Source: Helicobacter trogontum (lineage in GTDB: Bacteria; Campylobacterota; Campylobacteria; Campylobacterales; Helicobacteraceae). Taken from it: DNA of 64,000 nt. Positions 9,399 to 19,380 of this stretch are shown here, piece by piece; the stretch's first letter is position 1, and every line of letters starts with the position of its first letter. The notes beneath the pieces were generated by a model. It ran no database searches, had not been told where the DNA came from, and was given only the letters and a program-made list of their open reading frames with translations. The stretch spans positions 98,888 to 162,887 of the forward strand of contig NZ_JRPL02000003.1 of NCBI RefSeq assembly GCF_000765905.2, written 5' to 3'. Made by a program: the position numbers and the translations under genes.

Positions 9399-9605
9399 TT
9401 TAAATCCTTTCAAAATAGATTTACACGTTATTAAGCAAAAAGGATTCCAGAAACAAAAAACAATGCAAACAAGGATTCTAAAAGCGAGTTAATAAAGTAA
9501 TAATAACGCAGAATTTGTATTCATAAGCGTATGTAATCTTAATTGATTGATCAAAGGCAGTATTGAAATCTTATAGGCAAATGATTAAAGATATCCAAGG
9601 AATAA

Positions 9606-10991
9606 CTATTTTCCAACACAAAATTGCGAAAACATAGAATCAAGCATATCTTCGACATTATAAGGTTTTGTCATGGCACCCAATGATTGCAAACTTTGGT
9701 GCAACTCAAAACTTGCGAGTTCAAGCTCTCCATTGGTAAGAAAGTCTTGTGCACTCTCAAGATTCTTACACGCAGATTCCAAAAGATTGCTTTGCATAGT
9801 ATTTGTCAGCACAAACGTATCACTATTAATATCCATCACCAAGAAGCTAGCAATTTTTTCTTTCAATAATGTTGAGTTATTCTCATCTTTTGTGTTCAGT
9901 TTAATCGTTTGAAACGGAGTGAAATCATAGCTATTTTGCTGCATTAAATCATCTTTGTTTAACACAATCAAGACAGATTTATCCTTGCATTCTTGCTCTA
10001 AAAATTCCATAATAACAAAATCTTGCTCATCCATAGGTTTTGAAATATCAAAAACACAAAGTATTATTTCACTCTCTCTCGCACTCTTAAAGCTTCTCTC
10101 TATACCCTGCATTTCAATAGAATCTATACTTGTATGTATACCAGCAGTATCAGTCAATGAGACTAGATTCCCACAAATATCAAGCATAGCAGTAATTGTA
10201 TCTCGTGTTGTTCCAGCCTGATCACTGACGATTGCTCGATCTTGCATTAATAAGAGATTAAGTAATGAACTTTTGCCAACATTTGGTTTTCCTATAATAC
10301 AAAGTTTTACATCTTGCAACTTTTGGTAATGTTTACTTGAATTAAGTACAGATTGAAATCGACTTTGTATTGAAAGCAAGGTAGAAACACTTCTAAGCAA
10401 TGTGTCCCTGTCTAAATCCTCTTCACTATAATCAATATTTACCTCAATTTGTGCAATAACATGCAAGATCTCTTGCCTCAAAGATTCCAACATTTGACTT
10501 AATTTGCCATCTAAATTTCTTGTTAAAAGTTTTGTTAGATTTGTATTTGTATTATTTATCAATGCGATTGTCGCTTCTAATTCCACTAAATCAAGCTTAT
10601 CATTACGCAATGCACGCATACTAAATTCACCCGCTTTAGCCAAAGTCGCACCAAAAGATAGACACGCCCTAAGAATCTCATTAGCTACTAAAATCCCACC
10701 ATGACTCTGTATCTCAACAATATCTTCGCCAGTGAAACTTTTTGGGGCTTTAAAATAAATTACAATTGCCTTATCTAGCATTTCGCCTTTTTCATTATAT
10801 ATATTACGCAGGGTTGCCACCCTTGGTGCAAACAGATTTTCTAACACATTGTTATCCTGCTCACCACTAAGCTCCCTATTCTCTTTGAGGAGCAATTTTG
10901 CAGCAATATTTAATGCTTCATTACCACTAAGACGAATAATACTTATAGCACTTTTTGCAAGTGCGGTAGATATTGCTACAATCGTATTCAT
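9606..10991 (-). CDS. mnmE: tRNA uridine-5-carboxymethylaminomethyl(34) synthesis GTPase MnmE
   Basis: GTPase that with MnmG modifies the wobble uridine of several tRNAs. Full length (461 residues), with an N-terminal formyl-THF-binding domain (MNTIVAISTALAKSAISIIR; SFTGEDIVEIQSHGG) and a helical domain interrupted by a G domain with G1 GKPNVGKSS, G2 GTTRD, G3 DTAG and G4 NKDD. The catalytic C-terminal motif CVGK is present. The ATG follows the jag stop with no gap, as in other Helicobacter genomes. Confidence 0.97.
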   Translation of the reverse strand: MNTIVAISTALAKSAISIIRLSGNEALNIAAKLLLKENRELSGEQDNNVLENLFAPRVATLRNIYNEKGEMLDKAIVIYFKAPKSFTGEDIVEIQSHGGILVANEILRACLSFGATLAKAGEFSMRALRNDKLDLVELEATIALINNTNTNLTKLLTRNLDGKLSQMLESLRQEILHVIAQIEVNIDYSEEDLDRDTLLRSVSTLLSIQSRFQSVLNSSKHYQKLQDVKLCIIGKPNVGKSSLLNLLLMQDRAIVSDQAGTTRDTITAMLDICGNLVSLTDTAGIHTSIDSIEMQGIERSFKSARESEIILCVFDISKPMDEQDFVIMEFLEQECKDKSVLIVLNKDDLMQQNSYDFTPFQTIKLNTKDENNSTLLKEKIASFLVMDINSDTFVLTNTMQSNLLESACKNLESAQDFLTNGELELASFELHQSLQSLGAMTKPYNVEDMLDSMFSQFCVGK

Positions 10992-12329
10992 TTAATATTT
11001 CGGAAGATTTCCAAATCCATGCACACTGCTTCGCATATTACCATTACTCACAAACTCACTAATGCTAATATATTTTTCTCCATCAGCATTTTCTCTAAAA
11101 ACAACATATTTGTTTGGCAGAGCATCACGCAACATTTTTAATGCAATATGCGTTAGGACGCCATCAAGAGGTTTTGTTTGTGCTTTACCATTTATTTTTG
11201 CATTCTCAATAATTGGCTCAAGATACGATTTCATTATCTCTTCTTGATTTTTTAGGAATTGTGCTATCTCAAGCCGTACGCCATAGCCATAACAGGTATG
11301 AATCCAATTAAACAATAAATAGCTTAAGGATTTATAGCGATAACCCTTCTGCCCAATAAGTAGAGCTGCATCAAAGCCATCAATTAAAATAAAAAGTGTG
11401 TGATCATCATAGGGTTCTACATGAACCTTATTAAGTTTAAGTGGTAGATACGAGAGCAACTCTACAAGCTCATCTTGCACTTCTTTGCAAATAGATTCTA
11501 TGCCTTTTTTTTGTTGCATACTACTTGGCACAGCATCTTGCCATGCAATATTAGAATCCTGATCATAAAATGTAGAATCAAAATCACCTTGCATTTTTTC
11601 ATCAATAGACTTTTTATGCAAGGCAGGAGAGTTTGATTGTGCCTTATCCTGTTGTGCAAACGTTTCAACATGTTTAGAATTTATTACATCAGATTCTAAG
11701 TTTGTATCTAAATTTTTAGCAGCTATCTTATCTTCACAATATTTCATGGAAGTCTTGTCTTGACTTTCTTCTTTGTCTCCTAAACTTTTTGTTGAGATAT
11801 TTACATGTGAAGAATTAGAATTATTATTGGCCTCTCCACTTATACTCTCTTGGTTAGTTATCATTGTCTGATTGATTACTTCCGCATTTTCAAAACATAT
11901 ATTACCTGAAAGATTTTTATCATTTAAGGGTTTTGCACAATTTTCACAACTTACATCTATACTTGAATCCACTTTAGAAATTACTTGAGAAACACCTTTA
12001 GAATCCATACTTGTTGTGGCAATATCTAAGGTAGGCTTGTTAATATTAGTTTCTGTTTGTGTGTGAGATGATGTTGCTGCGTTTGCCTCAAACAGCCCCT
12101 CTTGTGTATTCTCAATTGTTGGTGCAGCACTCGTGTAAGTCTTTTCTTTCACAATATCTATATTGTGCTTTTTTGTGGCGACAATTATTGCGTCTTTCTT
12201 CAAAAATCCTAAGAATCCGCCACTTGGATTCTGGACAATCTCATATTCTATTTGCGTTAATGAGCAGTTAAAATATTTAGTTGCCTCTATTAATGCAGCA
12301 TCAAGTGTATTTGCACTAAACTTCTTCAT
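10992..12329 (-). CDS. jag: Jag/KhpB-type RNA-binding protein with expanded linker
   Basis: Single-strand RNA-binding protein of the Jag (SpoIIIJ-associated, KhpB/EloR) family encoded beside yidC. Residues 1-50 form the Jag-N domain (FLGFLKKDAII), about 290-365 a KH domain (LLIGQKGYRYKSLSYLLFNW) and about 375-445 an R3H domain (ALKMLRDALPNKYV). Between them lies a roughly 230-residue Ser/Asn/Asp-rich linker of low complexity, far longer than in most homologues, giving 445 residues in total. Downstream mnmE abuts it. The linker is probably disordered. Confidence 0.9.
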   Translation of the reverse strand: MKKFSANTLDAALIEATKYFNCSLTQIEYEIVQNPSGGFLGFLKKDAIIVATKKHNIDIVKEKTYTSAAPTIENTQEGLFEANAATSSHTQTETNINKPTLDIATTSMDSKGVSQVISKVDSSIDVSCENCAKPLNDKNLSGNICFENAEVINQTMITNQESISGEANNNSNSSHVNISTKSLGDKEESQDKTSMKYCEDKIAAKNLDTNLESDVINSKHVETFAQQDKAQSNSPALHKKSIDEKMQGDFDSTFYDQDSNIAWQDAVPSSMQQKKGIESICKEVQDELVELLSYLPLKLNKVHVEPYDDHTLFILIDGFDAALLIGQKGYRYKSLSYLLFNWIHTCYGYGVRLEIAQFLKNQEEIMKSYLEPIIENAKINGKAQTKPLDGVLTHIALKMLRDALPNKYVVFRENADGEKYISISEFVSNGNMRSSVHGFGNLPKY

Positions 12330-12380
12330 TTATATATCCCTCAAATCTACTTTTATCTACATATTGTAACACATTATTAC

Positions 12381-14096
12381 TTATTTTTTTGCCTTATGTG
12401 CGTGTTTTTTATGCGTGTGTTCCTCAACCTCTTTTTGTTTTTTAGATTCCAACATTTTATTAATCGCAAGTTGTTGGACAATAGAAATAAGGTTATTAAT
12501 CGTCCAGTAGAGTATAAGTCCTGCTGGAAACGTAATTAAAAAGAATGTAAAGATAACAGGCAGCCATTTAAACACTTTCTCCTGCATAGGATCTGTAAAA
12601 GTTGTTGGGGTGAGTGCTTGCTGTAAATACATAGAAAGACCCATAAGTAAAGGCAATACAAAATAAGGATCCATAACACTTAAATCATGTATCCACCACA
12701 TAAGTGGTGCATTTTTCAGTTCAACCGCATTATATAAAACGCGATAAATCGCAAAAAATACTGGGATTTGCAACACAAGCGGTAAACAGCCACCAAGCGG
12801 ATTTGCACCATGCTTTTTATAAAGCTCCATCATTGCAGCCTGTAATTTTTGTGGATCACCCTTATGTTTTGCTTGTAAATCTTTCATTTTAGGTGCAAGC
12901 TCTTTTAATTTTTGCATACCCACCATACCCTTAAAACTCAATGGGAACAAAATAATGCGTATAATGATTGTTAAAACAATGATAGCAACCCCCCAATTGC
13001 CAATATATTGATACAAGAAATCAAGTAATGCAAAGATATATTTCGCAAAAAAAGTAATCCTGCCATACTCAACAACACTTGTTAGATTTGGATTAATAGA
13101 TTCTAACACTCTATAATCTTTTGGTCCTATATAGCCATGCAATACCTCATTTGTAGTGCTCACGTTAATAAATGGTGTAGGTAATCCCTTACTAAAAGCT
13201 CCAATACTTAGTGAAAGTGGCTTATCGACATTAAACAAAAGACTAGTATAATATCTATCCACACTCGCAACATATAATGCATCATCAAAGTTCTCTCCTT
13301 CACTTTTTGCATCACCATCTTCTATTTTTTCAATCGATCCATTATTTTTTTGCAATACTACACCATGAAATACATAGCTTTCAGAATCTGCATTTGGACG
13401 CATACCATTGCTGATTAAATATTGCGTTTGTTTACTTAATTCAACTTGCACCTTATAAGTCATATTTGGTTCAATGGTTATAATTTTTTTGACTATCAAA
13501 TCACCTAAATCCTGCGTTAGAGTAAGTGTTTCTGCTTTGTCTGTAAGCACAATGTGTGATCTATCAGCACTATATTTTGTCTCACTTGCTTTCTTTCTGT
13601 AATTCTCATCAGTAAATACCATTTGTAATGGATAAAGTGGGACGTTATCAGCTAACAGGGGCAATCTTTCAAGCTTTTTATTTTCACCATTCACCATGCC
13701 AAAAAGTCGCCCTATGTGTGTAAAAATACCCTCTTGTCGTGGTTGCGTATATTTATCTGCTTTGAGGTATACTTGCGTAATAGATCCAAAGACATCAATA
13801 TCCATATCAAAGTCTTGTGATTCTATGTGCACTAATTTTTCTTTATGTTGCGGCAGTGATGATGGGATTCCTTTCATATTACTATTGCTTGGTGGTGTGA
13901 TTGTATGCGTATTAATGGCGCTTTGTGGGATCACCTCATTCCCACTATTCTTAGCATTTGAATCTAGCGTTTGATTGACCTGTGTTTGCGATTCTTTTAC
14001 CGGTGGTTCTGGTGCAAAAAACTTCGACCATATCACAATAACTGCAAATGAGATAGCAACGGCTAAAATTAATCTTAAATTACCTTGTTTATCCAC
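12381..14096 (-). CDS. yidC: Membrane protein insertase YidC
   Basis: Inserts and folds inner-membrane proteins alone or with SecYEG. The 571-residue protein has an N-terminal anchor (residues 8-24), a large periplasmic beta domain to about residue 345, and the five-span insertase core with the groove arginine in TIIIRIILFPLSFKG. LGGCLPLVLQIPVFFAIYRVL and FPAGLILYWTINNLISIVQQ are diagnostic. It starts with GTG: AAGGG lies six bases upstream and the N-terminus MDKQGNLRL fits the family. The tail is Lys/His rich (HTHKKHAHKAKK), as usual for a ribosome-contacting C-terminus. Confidence 0.97.
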   Translation of the reverse strand: MDKQGNLRLILAVAISFAVIVIWSKFFAPEPPVKESQTQVNQTLDSNAKNSGNEVIPQSAINTHTITPPSNSNMKGIPSSLPQHKEKLVHIESQDFDMDIDVFGSITQVYLKADKYTQPRQEGIFTHIGRLFGMVNGENKKLERLPLLADNVPLYPLQMVFTDENYRKKASETKYSADRSHIVLTDKAETLTLTQDLGDLIVKKIITIEPNMTYKVQVELSKQTQYLISNGMRPNADSESYVFHGVVLQKNNGSIEKIEDGDAKSEGENFDDALYVASVDRYYTSLLFNVDKPLSLSIGAFSKGLPTPFINVSTTNEVLHGYIGPKDYRVLESINPNLTSVVEYGRITFFAKYIFALLDFLYQYIGNWGVAIIVLTIIIRIILFPLSFKGMVGMQKLKELAPKMKDLQAKHKGDPQKLQAAMMELYKKHGANPLGGCLPLVLQIPVFFAIYRVLYNAVELKNAPLMWWIHDLSVMDPYFVLPLLMGLSMYLQQALTPTTFTDPMQEKVFKWLPVIFTFFLITFPAGLILYWTINNLISIVQQLAINKMLESKKQKEVEEHTHKKHAHKAKK

Positions 14097-14115
14097 TAAA
14101 AACCCTTAATATTTT

Positions 14116-14472
14116 TTATAGATGAATCGCAATTATATAAAATTTTTTCAATTTAAGCAAATAAGAATGTGAATCTACGAAAAAATATGCCACTTTTGGT
14201 GCGACTTTTATGTGGGGTTTTGCCAATATATTTTGTCTATACGCATGTAATAACATAGCATCAAATGCTCTTTGGCTTAAATATAAACTTGGGTAGTCAA
14301 AGCCACCAAGAAAAAAAGGATTACAACGAAAGATTCGCATAAGAATCTTTATACATGCCGCAAAGATGTTATCAAAACGCAAAAGCAATAGAGCATATGA
14401 TGAGCATGATGGATAAAAACGACAATTTGAACCAAGTAGTGGTGAAATCACATATTGGTAGAATCTTACCAT
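14116..14472 (-). CDS. yidD: Membrane protein insertion efficiency factor YidD
   Basis: Small membrane-associated protein encoded with YidC. Signature MVRFYQYVISPLLGSNCRFYPSCSSYALLLLRF followed by CNPFFLGGFDYP, including the conserved cysteines, with a C-terminal extension of a kind seen in Helicobacter pylori. The ATG at 14472 is an inference: the frame stays open to 14616, but that longer form would overlap the upstream permease gene by 95 bases and add an unrelated N-terminus. An in-between non-ATG start is possible because homologues usually have 10-15 residues before the YQ motif. Confidence 0.85.
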   Translation of the reverse strand: MVRFYQYVISPLLGSNCRFYPSCSSYALLLLRFDNIFAACIKILMRIFRCNPFFLGGFDYPSLYLSQRAFDAMLLHAYRQNILAKPHIKVAPKVAYFFVDSHSYLLKLKKFYIIAIHL

Positions 14473-14521
14473 ATATATAGCTGCGATATTTAAACCTTTT
14501 GTGCTTTTCTGACAATAAATT

Positions 14522-15187
14522 TTAGTGCGTGATAAATTTTTTCTCAAGATAATTTCCGATATAAGAAAATGGATAACAAAGCATAAAATAGATAAAAAGT
14601 ATTGCACCATACACAATAAAATTCACACTCGTATCGTGTCGTCCGACAACCTCAATCAATTGCTGTCCAACTTTTAAAAGCTCTACAACACCAATAAGAG
14701 GCAAAAGTGAAGTAGTTTTAATAATACGTCCAAAAAGATTTATACTTGATGGTGTCAGTGCTTTTAACGCTTGGGGGACAATTATGTAATATTCAATCTG
14801 CCATGCATTAAATCCTAAGGCAAGTGCAGATTCTCTTTGATGCTTTGGTGTATTAAGGATACTTGCGCGGACTAAATCACCCATTTCAGCAACCCCCCAC
14901 ATACTAAAGACAATGATTCCACAAGAAATGGCACTAATATGCAAATCAAATGCACTGGGTATACCATAATAAATGATAAAAAGCCATGCAACAAGTGGCA
15001 CAATCCTCACAGATTCTAAAAAAAACTTGCAAACATATTGCACAGCCTTGCTTTTTACAATCATGAGACGCCCCATAATAAGCCCACCAATAATCGAAAA
15101 AACAATACTAATCAACGCTACAAACAATAAAATACCAACGCCATCTAACACTCTCCATAACGTTGCTAGACTAAAAAGTTCTTCCAC
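14522..15187 (-). CDS. Polar amino-acid ABC transporter permease (HisM/GlnP type)
   Basis: Membrane permease of the His/Glu/Gln/Arg subfamily. About five spans are visible, as is the EAA coupling loop (ASILNTPKHQRESALALGFNAWQIEYYIIVPQAL), which contacts the ATPase. At 221 residues it has normal size. It starts with GTG preceded by AAAGG. No solute-binding protein or ATPase gene is adjacent, so its partners must be encoded elsewhere. It occupies the position upstream of yidD where rpmH and rnpA normally sit. The substrate cannot be assigned. Confidence 0.88.
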   Translation of the reverse strand: MEELFSLATLWRVLDGVGILLFVALISIVFSIIGGLIMGRLMIVKSKAVQYVCKFFLESVRIVPLVAWLFIIYYGIPSAFDLHISAISCGIIVFSMWGVAEMGDLVRASILNTPKHQRESALALGFNAWQIEYYIIVPQALKALTPSSINLFGRIIKTTSLLPLIGVVELLKVGQQLIEVVGRHDTSVNFIVYGAILFIYFMLCYPFSYIGNYLEKKFITH

Positions 15188-15225
15188 CTCATACCTTTAT
15201 GATCTTAATAATTTTAAATCCCTAA

Positions 15226-15231
15226 ATTATA
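15226..15231 (-). promoter_or_regulatory. Extended -10 for the permease-yidD-yidC operon
   Basis: The minus strand reads TTTTGTTATAATTTAGG, a TGnTATAAT extended -10, 39 bases upstream of the GTG start. Confidence 0.55.
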
Positions 15232-15912
15232 ACAAAATTATATTTTTATCCACGATGATAGATGTAAGAAAAGATAAAACATACATTGTATTGGTGTATA
15301 AAAGTATCATAACCATAAAACAATTGTAAAAAATCTAATACTATGTATCATTTAACTCCTGCCTAAAATAAATTTGGATACAGATTTTAAAATATCTCAA
15401 GTATTCTATAGAATCTTACATACCTTAAATGCAGATCTAAAACACTAGGTTATCACCTAACCAACAATGATTTAGCACCTAGTTTCCTATCATACTCATT
15501 TCTAAAATTAAACATTTATTCATATATTAATTAACATAAATAATTAGATATTGCATGATATTGACTAAGCATACATCTAATGCAACAACAATTAAGCCAA
15601 AATATCAAATTAAAATCTCATGAGCCTATTTTACTTTTAAAGCTATTGTAATTTTAACAACCATTTAAAAAGCAGCCAAAAATCTCTTCTGCTTATTGAT
15701 ACTTGTTGAAGCAAATAAGTTTAGCCCTACTTGCATAACTTCATTGTTATACTACGTCTATGTCTATCATTCTTCAAACTAAGTTAATTGCAAGTTCGAT
15801 AATTTTATGCAGATAAACATTGATGCTTCTAGAATCTTAATACTCTTGTTATACAAGGATTTACTCTTGTTAGTTGTTGTAGTTTTTTAGCTACCTTTAA
15901 GCGTTTTTTAGA

Positions 15913-15918
15913 TAAAAT
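15913..15918 (+). promoter_or_regulatory. -10 element of atpB
   Basis: TAAAAT in TTAGATAAAATCACG, 33 bases upstream of the atpB start. It is the only good hexamer nearby and has no clear -35. Confidence 0.35.
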
Positions 15919-15950
15919 CACGCATATGTTTTTTTGCAAAAAGGATAGAC

Positions 15951-16631
15951 ATGGAAGAAAGACTCTTTACATTTGCGGGGTTAATCAGCACTGACCATGC
16001 GTTTATTACGATATTTTACACTATTTTATGTGCAGCTGTAACAGTTGGCATAAGTGTATTTGCTGTGAGGAAACTGCAGGCTGTGCCAACAGGTATGCAA
16101 AATTTCTATGAGTGGATTATTGGTGGTATGCTTTATATTGGTAAGGATGCATTGGGTGAGAAACTAGCGCGTAAATACTTCCCTTTAGCTGGTACGATAG
16201 GCATCTTGGTATTCTATTGTAATGTCATAGGTATGATTCCAGGGTTTGAAGCTCCTACGGCAAGCATCAGCTTTACTTTAGTTTTAGCTTTGATTGTATT
16301 TTTCTACTACCACTTTGAGGGTATAAGAGCGAATGGTTTTGGTAAGTATTTCGGACACTTTGCTGGTCCTATAAAACTACTTTCACCATTGCTTTTTCCT
16401 GTTGAGATTATCTCACATTGTTCCCGTATTATCTCTTTGTCGTTTCGTTTATTTGGTAACATACGTGGCGATGATATGTTTTTGCTTGTAATGCTGCAAC
16501 TTGTTCCATGGGTTGTACCACTTTTACCATTTGGAATCCTTATGTTTATGGCTGTATTACAGGCATTTGTGTTTATGATTCTTACTTATGTATATTTGGC
16601 AAGTGCTGTTTTGCTAGACGATGAGCACTAA
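15951..16631 (+). CDS. atpB: ATP synthase F0 subunit a
   Basis: Proton-channel subunit of the F-type ATP synthase. The 226-residue polytopic protein contains the essential arginine in [14 protein letters not shown] and the following Gln-containing span ([17 protein letters not shown]). [13 protein letters not shown] is typical of campylobacterote AtpB. As in Helicobacter and Campylobacter, it is separate from the main atp operon. The AAAGGATAGAC site precedes the ATG. Confidence 0.97.
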   Translation: MEERLFTFAGLISTDHAFITIFYTILCAAVTVGISVFAVRKLQAVPTGMQNFYEWIIGGMLYIGKDALGEKLARKYFPLAGTIGILVFYCNVIGMIPGFEAPTASISFTLVLALIVFFYYHFEGIRANGFGKYFGHFAGPIKLLSPLLFPVEIISHCSRIISLSFRLFGNIRGDDMFLLVMLQLVPWVVPLLPFGILMFMAVLQAFVFMILTYVYLASAVLLDDEH

Positions 16632-16645
16632 AAGTTATAAACATA

Positions 16646-16945
16646 ATGTATAAAACCGAAATGAGACGCTTTCTAGCGGTAATGGAGTTTTGTTATGGCT
16701 TTCTCTTTGGTGTAGCACTTTTTGGAGCAACACTCACTTTTCTCATTACGCCAGATTTTTTTCCAGCAGTTTTGTTTGCTGTGTGTGTTTTTGCATTTTT
16801 TATTTTTCTTGCTGCTATTGTGCGTTATTGCATTATACGTATAAAACTTGCTGATCAGATGTTGCAGGTAGCACTAGAAACACGAGATTTACAAGAGCAA
16901 TGTTTGCAAGACAAGGCACTGCAGGTTATACAACACAATGAATAA
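16646..16945 (+). CDS. Small hypothetical membrane protein after atpB
   Basis: A 99-residue protein with two hydrophobic segments (about residues 13-33 and 37-62) and a charged, helical C-terminal tail (LADQMLQVALETRDLQEQ). It begins 14 bases after the atpB stop and is followed by the dynamin-like pair on the same strand, so it is probably in one transcript. No strong ribosome site is visible; an ATG at 16661 (MRRFLAVMEF) is an alternative start. Family not recognised. Confidence 0.65.
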   Translation: MYKTEMRRFLAVMEFCYGFLFGVALFGATLTFLITPDFFPAVLFAVCVFAFFIFLAAIVRYCIIRIKLADQMLQVALETRDLQEQCLQDKALQVIQHNE

Positions 16946-17058
16946 CCTATACATAAAAGATATAAAAAGCGAAACAATATTAAGATAAGGTTGTGTGTGT
17001 TGTACACATGATTCTCCAATACACGAATGTGTTTCGTTATGTAGCAGAGGATTAGGCT

Positions 17059-19380
17059 ATGAAAACAAAAAAGAAGGATAAAGAGACACAACATATAACA
17101 CTTTTGCATGATTATTTGGCGTTAGTACCACAAGAGCCAAACAAGAGGATGTATACTTTCTTCAATTTGCTTTATGTGCAAAATCCACCGCATTATATAC
17201 TCTTAGAAAATCCACTGCAGGTATTAAAAGAAGAAATAAAAGATTGTGACATATATGAAGCCGCTAGTCTATTGCTTGCCTGCAATGAGAACAACCTTAA
17301 TATATTTATTGTGATTCCAAGCTTTCTAAGACTATGTAACACGTGTTGCAAAAAATTTGACTCCATCCCCACAAAATATCATTTAGACTATATCAAATAT
17401 CTACAGGCAAGCATTTTATATCATCTTGATTCTAAAGCAATACGACAAATAATAAAGCATATAAGAGTATTAAGAGAACATGGCATTATAAGCTTTCATG
17501 AACAAAAGTGTATTGGAGTGTTAGCTCAAGTTGATGTTATAGAATCACATGAAGCAACAAACACCAATTCAATCACTATGAATTCTTTTATACATTTATC
17601 TCCAGATAAAACGCCATTATATAACCAGTTTAAGGTTATTGCAAAAGCAAAAAAGTTTCTAAAAAGAATCTCATGGGCTAGAAACCTAATTTTTTTGTGC
17701 GAAGAAGATTTCACTAAAAAGGTTGTAGTTATAGGTGGACAAAAAACAGGTAAATCAACACTTATAGCAACTATGCTTTATGATGATAAAAAGTCTATTG
17801 AATCTAATATGCCATTAGAAGCAAAGGCACCTATTGAATACTACTATGGTAAAGGCTCTGCAAATGCGGTTTATATGCACCCAAATGATTTACAAACCCT
17901 ACAAGAATCGCCATTAGCAGATGTTGCACAACATTATAAAACATTGCAGGAAAATTTCTATGATTGTCTAAAAAATGGTAATGAAAAAGTTCAATATGAA
18001 AAGATCTATGATTTATATCTTAAGAACAACAAAATTGACATTGTAGATCGTATTTTAGTACCACAGGATTACAATTTATTGCAATTTATACATTTCATTA
18101 ACACACCATCGCTTATACCCCATACTTTTCGCCATTTACAAGTATATGGTCATGCTGCAAGAAGTGATATAGTTTTATATTTGGCTAGTTTTGATGAATT
18201 GAACATAACGTCATCTTATGACAAAATTATTGCTGTTTTATTACGTTTACTAAAAAAGGCAAATATTTCTCACATTCATTTTATTGTAACGCATATTGAC
18301 AAGGCAAATATGACTTTACGAAAAAAACAAAACCTTTGTCAAAAGCTACAAAGTACAATAGAAGAGCGTCTTGTATGTACGCAAAAAGAAAAGCAAAATC
18401 AACTCACAAAGCTAAACTTTCATTTTATTGCTACAGAGGTTGCCTACTCAATGCGATGTCATGGTGTAAGTACATCAGAAAGTGGATTTGATATAACGAC
18501 AAGTGGGATTTTAGAGCTAGAGTCTGCTGTTTTTACGCATACATTTAACACCCCATCCACACATTTTAATATTCAAATGTTAGAGCACATACTCACACTT
18601 TGTAAGCTATCCAATGAAACTATGCAGGCAAACCTCATAATAGAAAATAATAAAGAAGAGATAAAAACACAAATAAAACATATAAAGTCCTTATGTCAAG
18701 AAGTCACAAAAAGACTTCCGACACAATACTACTCCTTTTATGATGCATTTGCAAATTTACGTGACAATTTATATTCACAATTCATACAAGCCCTCAATTA
18801 TGAGACAAAAAAGCGAGGGAATATTGATATACAGAAACTAAAAACTTCTATGATACAAAGTCTTATTGTTGGATTGAAAGAGCTTGCTAGAATTCTACAA
18901 GAACACTTTTTTACTTTTAAAGAGTTACACGAAATCACAACTCTATTGCAACCAAACAATACAGACTCTATAGCAAAATTTGCAATAACAAAAGAACATA
19001 AAAAGATTCTTGATCTTATTTTCACTCGATACACAAATAGTATTAAAACTGATTTTTTTGATGATAGTAATGCGCTTGTAGTAGAACATCTCTCATATCG
19101 ATTAGATATTTTATTACCAAACACCATCAAAAAGACAGAGATACAAGAAGATTCTGTAATCAAACCATTAAAAGAAAGTTTTGATTATTACTTTTTACTA
19201 TTAGAGCAAAATATCAATACGCTTTTTCACAATAAAATAAGTCTTTTTAACATTCAAATAGATCGGCTTGAATGTATTCTAGAATCTTGTTTTATCAAGT
19301 ATTTTGAAGATCCTAAAGGATATGAAACAGAAGAACTCGATACACTCATTACAATGCTTACACATGGAGGAGGTAAATGA
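17059..19380 (+). CDS. Dynamin-like GTPase, first of a pair
   Basis: Large GTPase-like protein of 773 residues, probably a bacterial dynamin-like membrane remodelling or tethering protein. After an N-terminal extension of about 215 residues comes a G domain: P-loop GGQKTGKST (residues 226-234), a G3-like FINTPSL and a G4-like VTHIDKAN. The remainder is long helical sequence, as expected for the stalk. It is coupled to the next gene by an ATGA overlap. The layout resembles the C. jejuni pair Cj0411/Cj0412 (DLP1/DLP2), which forms hetero-oligomers that tether membranes. The family call rests on motif order and gene pairing. Confidence 0.75.
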   Translation: MKTKKKDKETQHITLLHDYLALVPQEPNKRMYTFFNLLYVQNPPHYILLENPLQVLKEEIKDCDIYEAASLLLACNENNLNIFIVIPSFLRLCNTCCKKFDSIPTKYHLDYIKYLQASILYHLDSKAIRQIIKHIRVLREHGIISFHEQKCIGVLAQVDVIESHEATNTNSITMNSFIHLSPDKTPLYNQFKVIAKAKKFLKRISWARNLIFLCEEDFTKKVVVIGGQKTGKSTLIATMLYDDKKSIESNMPLEAKAPIEYYYGKGSANAVYMHPNDLQTLQESPLADVAQHYKTLQENFYDCLKNGNEKVQYEKIYDLYLKNNKIDIVDRILVPQDYNLLQFIHFINTPSLIPHTFRHLQVYGHAARSDIVLYLASFDELNITSSYDKIIAVLLRLLKKANISHIHFIVTHIDKANMTLRKKQNLCQKLQSTIEERLVCTQKEKQNQLTKLNFHFIATEVAYSMRCHGVSTSESGFDITTSGILELESAVFTHTFNTPSTHFNIQMLEHILTLCKLSNETMQANLIIENNKEEIKTQIKHIKSLCQEVTKRLPTQYYSFYDAFANLRDNLYSQFIQALNYETKKRGNIDIQKLKTSMIQSLIVGLKELARILQEHFFTFKELHEITTLLQPNNTDSIAKFAITKEHKKILDLIFTRYTNSIKTDFFDDSNALVVEHLSYRLDILLPNTIKKTEIQEDSVIKPLKESFDYYFLLLEQNINTLFHNKISLFNIQIDRLECILESCFIKYFEDPKGYETEELDTLITMLTHGGGK

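Larger units (their letters stand above)
15188..15950. other. Intergenic region between divergent permease and atpB
   Basis: About 760 bases with promoters at both ends and no supported gene. In other Helicobacter genomes the yidD-yidC operon is headed by rpmH-rnpA; no trace of either was seen here. Confidence 0.5.
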
